NCBI GenBank assembly: GCA_002409325.1
Contig: DHUU01000003.1
Coordinates: forward strand, 19,285 to 83,284
Reading direction: 5' to 3'
Origin: Bacteroidales bacterium UBA5226
GTDB lineage: Bacteria; Bacteroidota; Bacteroidia; Bacteroidales; UBA932
Length of the DNA stretch: 64,000 bases
The position numbers and the translations under genes were made by a program. Below, one piece after another: positions 25,676 to 34,385 of the stretch. A model generated the notes under the pieces. That model was given only the letters and a program-made list of their open reading frames with translations, had not been told where the DNA came from and made no database searches. Numbering within the stretch: the stretch's first letter is position 1; each line of letters opens with the position of its first letter.

Positions 25676-25702
25676 AAAAACCGGCCTAAAGCCGGTTTTT
25701 TC
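25674..25702. terminator. Bidirectional terminator between the FkbM gene and tRNA-Cys
   Basis: CCGGC (25681-25685) pairs with GCCGG (25691-25695) around a CTAAA loop, flanked by runs of A on the left and T on the right, so it can end both the plus-strand FkbM transcript and the minus-strand tRNA-Cys transcript. Confidence 0.85.
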
Positions 25703-25704
25703 TG

Positions 25705-25775
25705 AGGTACCCAGCGGAATCGAACCGCTGTACTCGGTTTTGCAGACCGATGCCTAACCACTCGGCCAGGGTACC
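25705..25775 (-). tRNA. tRNA-Cys (anticodon GCA)
   Basis: 71 bases on the minus strand. Acceptor GGTACCC pairs with GGGTACC. The anticodon stem TCGGT/ACCGA closes the loop CTGCAAA with anticodon GCA. The T arm has GGTTCGATTCC. The discriminator base is U, as expected for cysteine tRNA, and CCA is not encoded. It lies 22 bases after the exonuclease gene stop with no clear promoter between, so it may be read through from that operon. Confidence 0.95.
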
Positions 25776-25797
25776 AGTTCCTAAAAGGAATGCAAAG

Positions 25798-26844
25798 TTA
25801 GTAAATATTTTTAAAAAGTCCGGCAAGTTCTTCCAGATACCTTCTGTCCATCTGGTCAAAAGTTCCGGGTTTCTCTGAATCAATGTCCATGACAGCAGTC
25901 AGTTCACCTTTTTTGTCAAACACGGGTACAACAATCTCGGAACGGGAACGGGAACTGCAGGCAATATGCCCGGGAAATTTATCCACATCCGGAACGATTA
26001 TCGTCTGACGCTGTTTCCAGCATGTGCCACATACCCCGCGGGCAAAAGGTATTCGGGTACAGGCAACAGGTCCCTGGAAAGGACCCAGTACCAATTCCCT
26101 CGATTTGTTGTCGACCCGGTAGAAACCAACCCACCAGAATTTGAACGTTTCTTTAATCAGGGCACTTACATTGGCCATATTGGCTACTATGTCCGGCTCA
26201 TCCCTGAGCAGAGAAGCGGCACAGACCAGGACCTCTTCGTACATCCGCTGCCGGGGTGATTTCTTTTCTATGCTGTGGGCAATCAGTGTGATGTAAATAG
26301 AATAACACACGTAGGCATCTGTAGCGGCATACAGTGCCTGTGCCCCGGACAGGGGGTAGGCTTCCCAATTGGTAATCTGTTGGGATTTACTGATCCTTTT
26401 CCCCAGGATAATAGCCGACATCTTCTTGACACTTTTTTCTACTATCCCATATTCCTGAACCATATCCTGCAGGTCTACGAAACCTGCCGGATTAAAGGGC
26501 GCATAACGCTGAAGTCCTGCGATATCGTCCCTGACGGCAGCGCCCACCTTGATAATTGCCGGATCACTCAGGATGGCCAGTATTTCCGGAGGAAGCCCCG
26601 TCTTTTTCAAATGGATCAGGTAAGAACACGCTCCGTCAGAGAACTGTAGCAGGGCGGGCATATACATCCTGCCTGATGAAAACCGGGGTTTTGTTTCAGT
26701 ATCAAAGCCCAGGACAGGCTGAAGGGAAAGGTACTGAGCAGCTTGCGCAACCTGGCTCCTTGTTGTTACCGTGTTAATCTGCCCTTTTAGCTCCACCTGC
26801 GGTAGGGATTCCACAACGTGGTTGTCAATTGTCGATACAAACAT
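25798..26844 (-). CDS. Fusion of DEDD 3'-5' exonuclease and free-methionine-(R)-sulfoxide reductase (GAF) domains
   Basis: 348 residues in one uninterrupted frame. Residues about 25-195 are an RNase D-type exonuclease: FDTET (Asp48, Glu50), VGAAVRDD, and YAATD (Tyr172, Asp176), i.e. the DEDDy active site. Residues about 200-348 are a GAF-type free methionine sulfoxide reductase like E. coli YebR: WWVGFYRV, LGPFQGPVAC, RGVCGT, PGHIAC and SEIVVPV, keeping all three family cysteines (262, 272, 296). In other Bacteroidales these are, as far as I know, usually separate proteins. The start overlaps the upstream lipoprotein gene by 20 bases. The two activities have no known link; a role in oxidative stress is one possibility. 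Confidence 0.85.
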   Translation of the reverse strand: MFVSTIDNHVVESLPQVELKGQINTVTTRSQVAQAAQYLSLQPVLGFDTETKPRFSSGRMYMPALLQFSDGACSYLIHLKKTGLPPEILAILSDPAIIKVGAAVRDDIAGLQRYAPFNPAGFVDLQDMVQEYGIVEKSVKKMSAIILGKRISKSQQITNWEAYPLSGAQALYAATDAYVCYSIYITLIAHSIEKKSPRQRMYEEVLVCAASLLRDEPDIVANMANVSALIKETFKFWWVGFYRVDNKSRELVLGPFQGPVACTRIPFARGVCGTCWKQRQTIIVPDVDKFPGHIACSSRSRSEIVVPVFDKKGELTAVMDIDSEKPGTFDQMDRRYLEELAGLFKNIY

Positions 26845-27889
26845 TAAGCAATGGGTATTTTGTCAGATCTGGTTTTTCTAAGGCGTAGATCCTTACACAG
26901 GATGGAGTCGTGCGGAAGGCAGCCAGCCTTTCATCCCTCAGGGCCCTGTAAAGTTGTATGCCGGCTTCTATTTGCGGTTCTATCAGAATCACGTCTGAAT
27001 CTATAAGATGCCTGTAAATGTAGCGGTTATCACTGCGGTAATTCCTCAGAAACGTGATCGATTCCGGGATAATCTTCCGGTGTTGTTGTATGGGATGAGC
27101 TCCTAAAATAATATATTTTAGCCGGGGATGGCTGTTGTCCAGCAACTGGTCTGCCAGGGAAGTCATGGCCTTATGGATGGTTTTTTCACTGGAGCGGCCT
27201 TCAATGGGAGTATACTCCTGGAAAGCCACTGCCGTCTCTTCTTCAAGACAATCATAGGCGTTGAGTGAAAAAGCACCGGCAGTTGAAATAACCCCCACCG
27301 TCACGCGGTTGTTCCGCTGGTTGTGGTTACTGCGAATATAGCTGAAAGCCTTGTCATTGCCTGCTTGCAGTACATTGATTGTAATGATTCCCAGTTTACC
27401 CAATTCAATAAGGTTCCTTATATCCTCATACACCTGCATGGTAACCAGATCGCCTGCCACCACCAAAGCTTTAACCGGAGGCCTATGGTCCTGCCAGCGG
27501 AACAATCCTGCAATCTGCAGGATCATATCTTCACGCGACGGATCATTTAAGGGGGGGAGACAGTAAAAATCAATATGTTCTCCTGCGAAATCTTTGATTC
27601 CATCGGCCCCGGGCTTCCCGGTAATATTATCAAATTCATCCAGTTCCAGCAGGATTTCCACCACCTGCAGATCATCTTCAGAAGTGCCAAAGACACCAAT
27701 GGGAAGGTTCTCCCTGTTTGTGGCGTAGTCTTTAGTGTTGATGTAATGGGCCGAGGTGGTATCTTTCAGTATCTCTTCTATGACCGGCAGTGGCCCGGCA
27801 ACTTCCTGCCCGCCGCCTTTGCAGCTGCTCACCGGAACGCCTGAGCCCAGGAGCAATAGCAATATGATATTTCTTATGGGGTCAGTCAT
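26825..27889 (-). CDS. Lipoprotein of unknown function (possible periplasmic-binding-type fold)
   Basis: 354 residues from the ATG at 27889, giving a lipoprotein signal (MTDPIRNIILLLLLGSG, lipidated Cys23). An upstream in-frame ATG at 27925 adds 12 residues and lies further inside purM. The body alternates beta and alpha segments (IGVFGTSEDDLQVVEILLEL; ALVVAGDLVTMQVYEDIRNL; VTVGVISTAGAF; YIILGAHPIQQHRKII; VILIEPQIEAGIQLYRAL), suggesting a two-lobed fold, but no family was recognised. It sits between purM (8-base overlap) and the exonuclease fusion gene (20-base overlap). Confidence 0.6.
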   Translation of the reverse strand: MTDPIRNIILLLLLGSGVPVSSCKGGGQEVAGPLPVIEEILKDTTSAHYINTKDYATNRENLPIGVFGTSEDDLQVVEILLELDEFDNITGKPGADGIKDFAGEHIDFYCLPPLNDPSREDMILQIAGLFRWQDHRPPVKALVVAGDLVTMQVYEDIRNLIELGKLGIITINVLQAGNDKAFSYIRSNHNQRNNRVTVGVISTAGAFSLNAYDCLEEETAVAFQEYTPIEGRSSEKTIHKAMTSLADQLLDNSHPRLKYIILGAHPIQQHRKIIPESITFLRNYRSDNRYIYRHLIDSDVILIEPQIEAGIQLYRALRDERLAAFRTTPSCVRIYALEKPDLTKYPLLNVCIDN

Positions 27890-29075
27890 TTTGATCGTAT
27901 GTAAACGTTCCATAGGAACTTTCAACGGTAACCCTTCGTCCAGCCCGCGCTTCCACCCTCCCTATGACCTGTGCTTGAAGGTCAAAGCCTGCGGCTATGG
28001 AGCATATCACTGGAGCTAATGCTGCGGGAACATACAATTCCATCCTGTGCCCCATGTTGAAGACGGTGTACATCTCTTTCCAAAGTGTTCCGCTAATTTC
28101 CTGTATCCTGCGGAACAGCGGAGGAACAGGAAACAGGTTATCCTTGATCACATGCAGGTCGTCAACGAAATGAAGCACTTTGGTCTGGCCGCCGCCCGTA
28201 CAGTGCACCATACCGTGCACAGAACTTCTGCAGGATTCCAATATGGACCTGATAACCGGTGCATAGGTGCGGGTAGGGGACAGGACCAGTTTCCCATAGG
28301 TCAATCCTGTTTCAGGTTCAATATCGGTCAGCTCGCGTGTACCGCAATATACCATTTCATGGGGTATGCCATCGTCGTAACTTTCAGGAAACATGCGGGC
28401 CACACTTTTATCAAACACATCGTGTCTGGCGCTGGTCAGACCGTTGCTGCCTATCCCGCTGTTATAAGTATCTTCATAGGCTGTTTGTCCATAGGATGAC
28501 AGCCCCACAACAACATCCCCTTCCCTTATACGGGCGTTGTCAATAATCTGGTCGCGCCGGATGCGGGCACAAACGGTGCTGTCAACAATCACTGTGCGGA
28601 CAAGGTCGCCCACATCGGCAGTTTCCCCGCCTGTTAGTTCCAGGGGTATTCCCAAAGCCTGCATTTTCTCACAGAAATGCCTGCCGCCCTGTATGATAGC
28701 CTTAATGACTTCCCCGGGCACCAGGCGCTTGTTCCTTCCAATGGTGGAACTTAGAAGTATGTTTTCTGTTATGCCCACGCATAGCAAGTCGTCCAGGTTC
28801 ATCACTATGGCATCCTGTGCAATGCCTTCCCAGACGCTCAGTTCACCCGTTTTTTTCCAGTAGCTGTATGCAAGTGAGGATTTGGTGCCGGCTCCGTCTG
28901 CATGCATGACAAGGCAGTAGTCCCGCTCACCTGCCAGCACGTCTGGGATAACCTGGCAAAAAGCTTTCGGATACAGCCCACGGGACAATCCTTCAAGTGC
29001 ATCATGCACTTCGCTCTTGGAAGAGGATACCCCGCGCTTACTGTATTTACCGGCTTCAAGATCGTTCATGCTCAT
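27882..29075 (-). CDS. purM: Phosphoribosylformylglycinamidine cyclo-ligase (AIR synthase), Bacteroidota type
   Basis: 397 residues. The segments KYSKRGVSSSKSEVHDAL, MHADGAGTKSSLAYSYW, GIAQDAIVMNLDDLLCVG and LTGGETADVGDL match PurM/AIR synthase, the enzyme that closes the imidazole ring in purine synthesis; the family in this phylum is slightly longer than the E. coli enzyme. The start could be Met1 or Met3. It is encoded 12 bases after glnN, which fits glutamine supply for purine synthesis. purD is in a separate unit at 19390. Confidence 0.85.
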   Translation of the reverse strand: MSMNDLEAGKYSKRGVSSSKSEVHDALEGLSRGLYPKAFCQVIPDVLAGERDYCLVMHADGAGTKSSLAYSYWKKTGELSVWEGIAQDAIVMNLDDLLCVGITENILLSSTIGRNKRLVPGEVIKAIIQGGRHFCEKMQALGIPLELTGGETADVGDLVRTVIVDSTVCARIRRDQIIDNARIREGDVVVGLSSYGQTAYEDTYNSGIGSNGLTSARHDVFDKSVARMFPESYDDGIPHEMVYCGTRELTDIEPETGLTYGKLVLSPTRTYAPVIRSILESCRSSVHGMVHCTGGGQTKVLHFVDDLHVIKDNLFPVPPLFRRIQEISGTLWKEMYTVFNMGHRMELYVPAALAPVICSIAAGFDLQAQVIGRVEARAGRRVTVESSYGTFTYDQND

Positions 29076-29087
29076 GATTTAAAGGCT

Positions 29088-31271
29088 TTATCTGAGGAAC
29101 AGCAGCTCCCTGTATTTTGGAAGCGGCCACAATTCATCATCCACTATCATCTCCAGGTGGTCTGCACAAACGCGGATATGCTCCATCACAGGTACCACTG
29201 CTGCAGCATATTCGCGGGCTCTTTCGTGCAACGATTCCACTTTATTGGCTTTCTTACGGGCTTCAATTAAAAGATGTACAAGGTTCCTTATTTCATTCAC
29301 GTAGCCAGCTGTGATCCTCAAGGCTTTCAACTGTGTAGAGACCAGCTCTTCGTATTCGGCAGCCGGAAACACATCCCTTAATCCTTTTACATTTTCAAGC
29401 AGCATGTTTTCATGGCGGATGGCAGTAGGTACAAAATGGTTGATTGCTAGATCGCCAAGCACCCGGGCTTCAATCTGCAATTTTTTGACGTACATCTGAT
29501 TTTTTACCTCGTACCTGGCCTCCAGTTCGCGGCGGTTCATCACACACATTTCCTCCATCAGGGCAATGGTTTTCTCCTCCAGCAATGCAATGGTCGATGC
29601 AGGTACATCCTCTATCCCGCGTAATCCCCGCTTTTCGGCCTCCTGCTGCCATTGCTCGCTGTACCCGTTTCCTTCAAAGCGGATATCCCTGGATTCCTTA
29701 ACAAATTTCTGTATGGTCTTCATCAGGGCGTCTTCCAGCCGCATACCTTTTTCTACATCTTTATCAACCAGGATTTTAAACATTTTCAATTGCTGGGCCA
29801 CCGCGGTGTTGAGGAACAACATCGCCGAGGCAGCGTTTGCCGAGGCGCCTATGGCCCTGAATTCAAAGCGGTCCCCGGTAAAGGCAAAGGGTGAGGTGCG
29901 GTTCCTGTCGGTGTTGTCGGGAAAGATCTCGGGAACCATTCCCACCACATCCAGACGAGACTGCTCACTTCCCTTGTTCCGCCTCGGCCCTCCCTTATCA
30001 ATAACGTTCAGTAATTCATCAAGGGTACTTCCCATAAAAGCTGATAGCACAGACGGAGGTGCCTCGGCTCCGCCAAGGCGGTAAGAATTGCTGAGGCTCG
30101 CAACTGCAGACATGATCAAAAAGTGGTATTGGTGCACCGCTTTGAGCGTGCAGGCAATAAAGCTAAGGAATTGCAGGTTGTCCTGGGGCGTTTTCCCCGG
30201 AGACAACACGTTTATCCCCTTGTTGGTGCAGAGGCTCCAGTTGCAGTGCTTGCCCGATCCGTTGATTTCGGCGTATGGTTTTTCGTGGAAGATGACCTTC
30301 AGGTTGTGTTTTTTGGCCAGTTTTCTCATCACCATCATGATCATCTGGTTATGGTCAACGGCCAGGTTGGCTTCCTCGTGGTAGGGGGCAAATTCAAACT
30401 GGTTGGGAGCCACTTCGTTGTGGCGGGTTTTTATGTATACGCCCAACTTGTAGGCTTCGGTTTCGAAATCTTTCATAAAAGCCATGACCCGGGAAGGTAT
30501 GTTCCCGAAATAATGGTCTTCCAGTTGTTGGTCCTTTGCAGCGGTGTGGCCCTGCAATGTTCTGTCGCAGAGCATAAGGTCCGGCCGGGCACGGTAAAGG
30601 GCCAGATCCACCACAAAATATTCCTGTTCCAGACCATATATCACATTGACACTTTCTGTCCCGGGATCAAAAAAGCGGGCCACCGCTGTGGCAGCCTGGT
30701 CAAGGACCTGCAGGGATTTCAGGTGCGGGGTCTTGATGTCCAGGGCATCTCCTGTATAGGAAACAAAGATGGTTGGAATACAAAGCGTCTGATCCATTAT
30801 AAAGGCAGGAGAACCCGGATCCCAGGCAGTATAGCCGCGGGCTTCAAAGGTATTGCGCAACCCACCGCTGGGAAAGCTCGATGCATCGGGTTCCTGCTGC
30901 ATGAGTGAATCTCCGACGAATTGTTCTATGGCACAACCGTTTGAATACGGACGTATGAAGGCTTCGTGCTTTTCTGCCGTAGTCTCGTTCAGGGGGTGAA
31001 ACCAGTGTGTATAATGGGTTGCCCCGCGTTCCATAGCCCACGAACGCATTCCTTCTGCAACGTGGGAGGCAACGTTCCGGTCAATTTTGCATTTCTTTTC
31101 AATAGCCCGAACTACAGAATCATATGCTTCTTCCGGAAGGTAATTCTTCATTTTTTTCAGATCAAAAACATTTAGTCCGAAAAAAGAGGAAATTGGTTTG
31201 TTTTCTATACAGAAACGTTCTGCCTTGTGTGAGGAAAACTCTGATAGTGCTTTGTGTCTGAATGATGACAT
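29088..31271 (-). CDS. glnN: Glutamine synthetase type III
   Basis: 727 residues, the length of the long type III enzyme typical of Bacteroides. Diagnostic segments: the N-terminal GLNVFDLKKMKNYLP, THYTHWFHPLN, the metal/ammonium region RHNEVAPNQFEFAP, GSGKHCNWSL, and NRTSPFAFTGDRFEFRA near the glutamate site. It makes glutamine from glutamate, ammonia and ATP in the cytoplasm. It heads a minus-strand group with purM, a lipoprotein and the exonuclease fusion. A possible -7 box lies at 31294-31301. Confidence 0.95.
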   Translation of the reverse strand: MSSFRHKALSEFSSHKAERFCIENKPISSFFGLNVFDLKKMKNYLPEEAYDSVVRAIEKKCKIDRNVASHVAEGMRSWAMERGATHYTHWFHPLNETTAEKHEAFIRPYSNGCAIEQFVGDSLMQQEPDASSFPSGGLRNTFEARGYTAWDPGSPAFIMDQTLCIPTIFVSYTGDALDIKTPHLKSLQVLDQAATAVARFFDPGTESVNVIYGLEQEYFVVDLALYRARPDLMLCDRTLQGHTAAKDQQLEDHYFGNIPSRVMAFMKDFETEAYKLGVYIKTRHNEVAPNQFEFAPYHEEANLAVDHNQMIMMVMRKLAKKHNLKVIFHEKPYAEINGSGKHCNWSLCTNKGINVLSPGKTPQDNLQFLSFIACTLKAVHQYHFLIMSAVASLSNSYRLGGAEAPPSVLSAFMGSTLDELLNVIDKGGPRRNKGSEQSRLDVVGMVPEIFPDNTDRNRTSPFAFTGDRFEFRAIGASANAASAMLFLNTAVAQQLKMFKILVDKDVEKGMRLEDALMKTIQKFVKESRDIRFEGNGYSEQWQQEAEKRGLRGIEDVPASTIALLEEKTIALMEEMCVMNRRELEARYEVKNQMYVKKLQIEARVLGDLAINHFVPTAIRHENMLLENVKGLRDVFPAAEYEELVSTQLKALRITAGYVNEIRNLVHLLIEARKKANKVESLHERAREYAAAVVPVMEHIRVCADHLEMIVDDELWPLPKYRELLFLR

Positions 31272-31293
31272 CTAAAGATAATTATATGACCAG

Positions 31294-31301
31294 CAAAAAT
31301 A
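31294..31301 (-). promoter_or_regulatory. Possible -7 box (TATTTTTG) of glnN
   Basis: On the minus strand TATTTTTG fits TAnnTTTG, 23 bases before the glnN start. No TTG was seen at the usual -33 distance. Confidence 0.35.
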
Positions 31302-31312
31302 GGAAATTTTTA

Positions 31313-31344
31313 TTGTCTTTTGTTTAAAGAAACGCTTATCTTTG
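31313..31344 (+). promoter_or_regulatory. Promoter of the aminotransferase gene
   Basis: TTG at 31313-31315 and TATCTTTG at 31337-31344 with 21 bases between; the ATG follows at 31375. Confidence 0.55.
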
Positions 31345-31374
31345 CGGATTAAATCTCACAAATCAATAATCACT

Positions 31375-32571
31375 ATGTTAGGTATATCTGAATTGTCAAG
31401 GAAAATGCCGGCATCTCCCATAAGAAAGCTGGTTCCTTATGCCGAGGCGGCAAAAAAACGCGGAATCAAAGTATATCACCTCAATATCGGCCAGCCCGAT
31501 ATCGATTCTCCCAAAGAAGCTTTGGAACCGATACGGAACATCAACCTCAAACTAGTTTCTTACCCGCATTCGGCAGGTATTGAATCATACCGCAGGGGTT
31601 TGGCAAAGTATTACCAAAATGTGGATATCAATCTTCAATACGACGAGATTATTGTTGCCATAGGTGGTTCCGAAGCTTTGCAGATAGGATTGAAGGTATG
31701 CTGCAATCCCGGTGACGAAGTCATTGTTTTTGAACCTTTTTACACCAATTATAACACTTTTGGCCTGATGGCAGGCGTCAAGTTTGTACCCGTTACAACC
31801 ACCATTGAAAACGGATTTGCCCTGCCTGCCATGTCTGAAGTTGAAAAGTACATCACCCCCAGGACCAAAGCCATTCTGATAAACAGTCCGGGGAATCCCA
31901 CAGGAACCCTGTACTCCAGGCATGACATACTTTTGTTAGGGGAGATTGTTAAGAAACACAATCTATTCCTGCTCTCAGACGAAGTTTACAGGGAGTTCTG
32001 CTATTCGGAGGAACCCCATTTTTCCTGCATGAACATACCCGGAGCAGAACAAAATGTTATTTTAATAGACTCAGTATCTAAACGCTACAGTCTTTGTGGC
32101 GTACGTATAGGATGCATTGCTTCCCACAATAAGGAAGTGATGAGCGCTGTATTGCGTTTTGCCCAGGCCCGCCTGTGTGCTCCCGCCCTGGGGCAGATTG
32201 CCAGCGAAGGAGCCCTGGCCACTCCGCAGGAATATTTTGAAGCAGTTAAACAGGAATATATTGACAGGCGCAATCTGATGGTTGACCGGTTGAACAAAAT
32301 CCCCGGCGTGTATTCCCCCATGCCCATGGGCGCTTTCTATACAACGGCCCGTCTGCCGGTTGATGATGCAGACAAATTTGCCCAATGGCTTCTGGAAAGC
32401 TTCAGCTACAAGGGCCAGACTGTGATGGTCGCTCCCGCTGCCGGTTTCTATGCCACACCAGGCAAAGGGATGGACGAAGTGCGTATTGCATACGTTCTTA
32501 GGAAAGAAGACATTTCCAATGCGATGGATTGCCTGGAAGAAGCACTAAAACAGTATCCCGGACGCCGATAA
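31375..32571 (+). CDS. Class I/II pyridoxal-phosphate aminotransferase
   Basis: 398 residues from the ATG at 31375 (a start at 31342 would lie inside the promoter box). The fold type I signatures are VAIGGSEALQIGL, INSPGNPTGTLYS, LLSDEVYREF and SVSKRYSLCGVRIGC with the cofactor-binding lysine in SVSKR. It belongs to the aspartate/aromatic aminotransferase group; the donor and acceptor cannot be fixed by eye. It lies divergent from glnN, fitting nitrogen metabolism, and is followed 9 bases later by a DUF486 gene. Confidence 0.85.
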   Translation: MLGISELSRKMPASPIRKLVPYAEAAKKRGIKVYHLNIGQPDIDSPKEALEPIRNINLKLVSYPHSAGIESYRRGLAKYYQNVDINLQYDEIIVAIGGSEALQIGLKVCCNPGDEVIVFEPFYTNYNTFGLMAGVKFVPVTTTIENGFALPAMSEVEKYITPRTKAILINSPGNPTGTLYSRHDILLLGEIVKKHNLFLLSDEVYREFCYSEEPHFSCMNIPGAEQNVILIDSVSKRYSLCGVRIGCIASHNKEVMSAVLRFAQARLCAPALGQIASEGALATPQEYFEAVKQEYIDRRNLMVDRLNKIPGVYSPMPMGAFYTTARLPVDDADKFAQWLLESFSYKGQTVMVAPAAGFYATPGKGMDEVRIAYVLRKEDISNAMDCLEEALKQYPGRR

Positions 32572-32580
32572 GCGGTTCAG

Positions 32581-32964
32581 ATGAAAACCCTCTATACCGT
32601 ATTACTGCTGGTACTATCCAATGTGTTCATGACTTTTGCCTGGTACGGGCACTTGAAGTTTGGATCCATGAAATGGTTCCAGTCATTGCCTCTGATTGCC
32701 ATAATCCTTATCAGCTGGGGTATAGCATTTGCCGAGTACTGTTTCCAGGTTCCTGCAAACCGTATCGGTTATATGGGCAACGGGGGTCCCTTGTCGCTTA
32801 TTCAATTAAAAGTAATCCAGGAAGTGGTTTCACTCAGTGTATTCACTGTATTTGCGCTGGTCGTTTTCAGGACCGAACAGTTCAGGTGGAATCACATCCT
32901 GGCTTTTTTCCTGCTTGTTGCAGCCGTTTATCTGGTGTTTAGAACACCAGCGGATCTTTCATGA
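32581..32964 (+). CDS. DUF486 family small membrane protein
   Basis: 127 residues with four membrane segments (about residues 5-22, 35-52, 77-95 and 105-122). The signature AFAEYCFQVPANRIGYMG is typical of DUF486, a family distantly related to small drug/metabolite transporters. Substrate unknown. It is encoded 9 bases after the aminotransferase and overlaps the convergent PUR gene by 6 bases. Confidence 0.85.
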   Translation: MKTLYTVLLLVLSNVFMTFAWYGHLKFGSMKWFQSLPLIAIILISWGIAFAEYCFQVPANRIGYMGNGGPLSLIQLKVIQEVVSLSVFTVFALVVFRTEQFRWNHILAFFLLVAAVYLVFRTPADLS

Positions 32965-33303
32965 TTCTTTGTTCAGATCATCAAAACTGACATTGGTGAA
33001 CTCGTTGGGTCTGGATTCTGTGACCTGGATCCGTTCTTTTATGTATTTGACGACTTCTTCCAGCCCTTCTGCGAATTTTTCAAAATCTTCCTTATATAGA
33101 AAAATTTTATGTTTTTCATAAGAGAACCGTCCATCCTTATCTACACGACGTTTGCTTTCTGTTATGGTCAGATAATAGTCGTTCCCTTTGGTTGCTTTTA
33201 CATCAAAAAAATACGTTCTTTTACCAGCACGTACGGGTTTGGAAAAAACATCTTCTCCTCTGTGTTCCGCATTTGAGGAACTTTCATAATCTTCAAAATA
33301 CAT
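32959..33303 (-). CDS. PUR-alpha-like nucleic-acid-binding protein (DUF3276)
   Basis: 114 residues. VFSKPVRAGKRTYFFDVKATKGNDYYLTITES followed by KHKIFLYKEDFEKFAEGLEEVVKYIKE is the PUR repeat of the bacterial DUF3276 family, whose members bind single-stranded or purine-rich nucleic acids. The family is nearly confined to Bacteroidota and spirochaetes. A strong -7 box on the minus strand is part of a perfect inverted repeat shared with nusB (33319-33372), so the protein could act on its own promoter; that is inference. Confidence 0.85.
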   Translation of the reverse strand: MYFEDYESSSNAEHRGEDVFSKPVRAGKRTYFFDVKATKGNDYYLTITESKRRVDKDGRFSYEKHKIFLYKEDFEKFAEGLEEVVKYIKERIQVTESRPNEFTNVSFDDLNKES

Positions 33304-33318
33304 AGGTATTATTAATTT

Positions 33319-33372
33319 AAACTACGCAAATATAAAATTTATTTGCTTTAAAACTGTATATTTGCGTAGTTT
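33319..33372. repeat. Perfect 16-bp inverted repeat covering divergent -7 boxes of the PUR gene and nusB
   Basis: AAACTACGCAAATATA (33319-33334) and its exact reverse complement (33357-33372) are separated by 22 bases. Each arm carries TATATTTG: 33327-33334 on the minus strand for the PUR gene, 33357-33364 on the plus strand for nusB. The start codons lie 24 bases (33303) and 27 bases (33391) beyond the boxes. Confidence 0.75.
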
Positions 33373-33390
33373 CTTTTTGATTTAAAAGGT

Positions 33391-34344
33391 ATGCTTAGCA
33401 GGCGGTTTATTCGTGTCAAGGTTTTTAAGATTTTATTCAGCAGCGTTCATTCACAAAATTTTGACCAGGCGGGGGCGGAAAAAGAGCTTCTTGCCAGCCT
33501 CGAAAAGACCAGGCAATTGTATTTCCTTTTACTATCCCTACCCGTCGCGCTGGCGCACTATGCACAGGACCGGATAGATATCGGGTTGCAGAAATACCAG
33601 CCATCGGACCAGGAAATACACCCTAACCTGCGCTTTGTAAATAATAAAGTCATTGCTGCCCTTGAACAGGACAAAGACCTGCTACGCGTCCGGGAGCACG
33701 GGATCAACTGGGCTGCACACAGGGGATACGTAAGGAAATTGTATGAGCAGTTGAAGGAAGACCCCTATTTTGTTGATTACATGAATGCTCTGCAAGAGCC
33801 GGGTTTTGATGACGATCTTAATTTGATACAACTTTTCTTCTGCAACCAACCCGACGATGACCAGGATCTTTACAATTTACTGGAAGACCAGAGCCTATAT
33901 TGGGCAGATGATATAGCATACGTTTGTAATGTCATTTTGGCACAACTGGCCGGCATGAAGGCCGGGATGGGTTTTCCGGCACACCCGTCGCTGTTTAACA
34001 ACCAGGAAGACAGGGATTTTGCGACAGGTCTTCTGGCACATTCCCTGATACATTACAAAGAATATGCTTCATTTATTGAGAAATTTGCTCAGAACTGGGA
34101 TCTGGAGCGAATTGCCGGAACCGATTCCATTCTCATTATTCTGGGCATATCAGAAGCCGTCGCCTTTCCGCAGATTCCCATTAAGGTCACGCTGAACGAA
34201 ATAGTGGAAATATCAAAGTATTATAGCACAGAAAATTCAAAAATGTTTGTTAACGGGATCCTTGACAAGGTGATTAAACATCTGACCCAGGAAGGAGTTG
34301 TTTCAAAACGTGGCAGGGGACTTGTAGAAAAGCAAAAGAAGTAA
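33391..34344 (+). CDS. nusB: Transcription antitermination protein NusB (long Bacteroidota form)
   Basis: 317 residues, about twice E. coli NusB because of the Bacteroidota-type N-terminal and middle extension. The N-terminus (MLSRRFIRVKVFKILFSS) and the C-terminal NusB fold are recognisable, the latter through SILIILGISEAVAFPQIPIKVTLNEIVEISKYYSTENSKMFVNGILDKV. It works with NusE on rRNA antitermination. It starts the string nusB-yajC-ybbR-coaE-DUF5606, a common Bacteroidales order. Confidence 0.9.
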   Translation: MLSRRFIRVKVFKILFSSVHSQNFDQAGAEKELLASLEKTRQLYFLLLSLPVALAHYAQDRIDIGLQKYQPSDQEIHPNLRFVNNKVIAALEQDKDLLRVREHGINWAAHRGYVRKLYEQLKEDPYFVDYMNALQEPGFDDDLNLIQLFFCNQPDDDQDLYNLLEDQSLYWADDIAYVCNVILAQLAGMKAGMGFPAHPSLFNNQEDRDFATGLLAHSLIHYKEYASFIEKFAQNWDLERIAGTDSILIILGISEAVAFPQIPIKVTLNEIVEISKYYSTENSKMFVNGILDKVIKHLTQEGVVSKRGRGLVEKQKK

Positions 34345-34385
34345 AGAACACATAACAATACAACTAACAAAAACAATTATCAACC

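Noticed and set aside
30123..30908. 261-codon plus-strand open frame inside glnN
   Set aside because: glnN on the minus strand has all type III glutamine synthetase motifs here; the antisense translation matches nothing.
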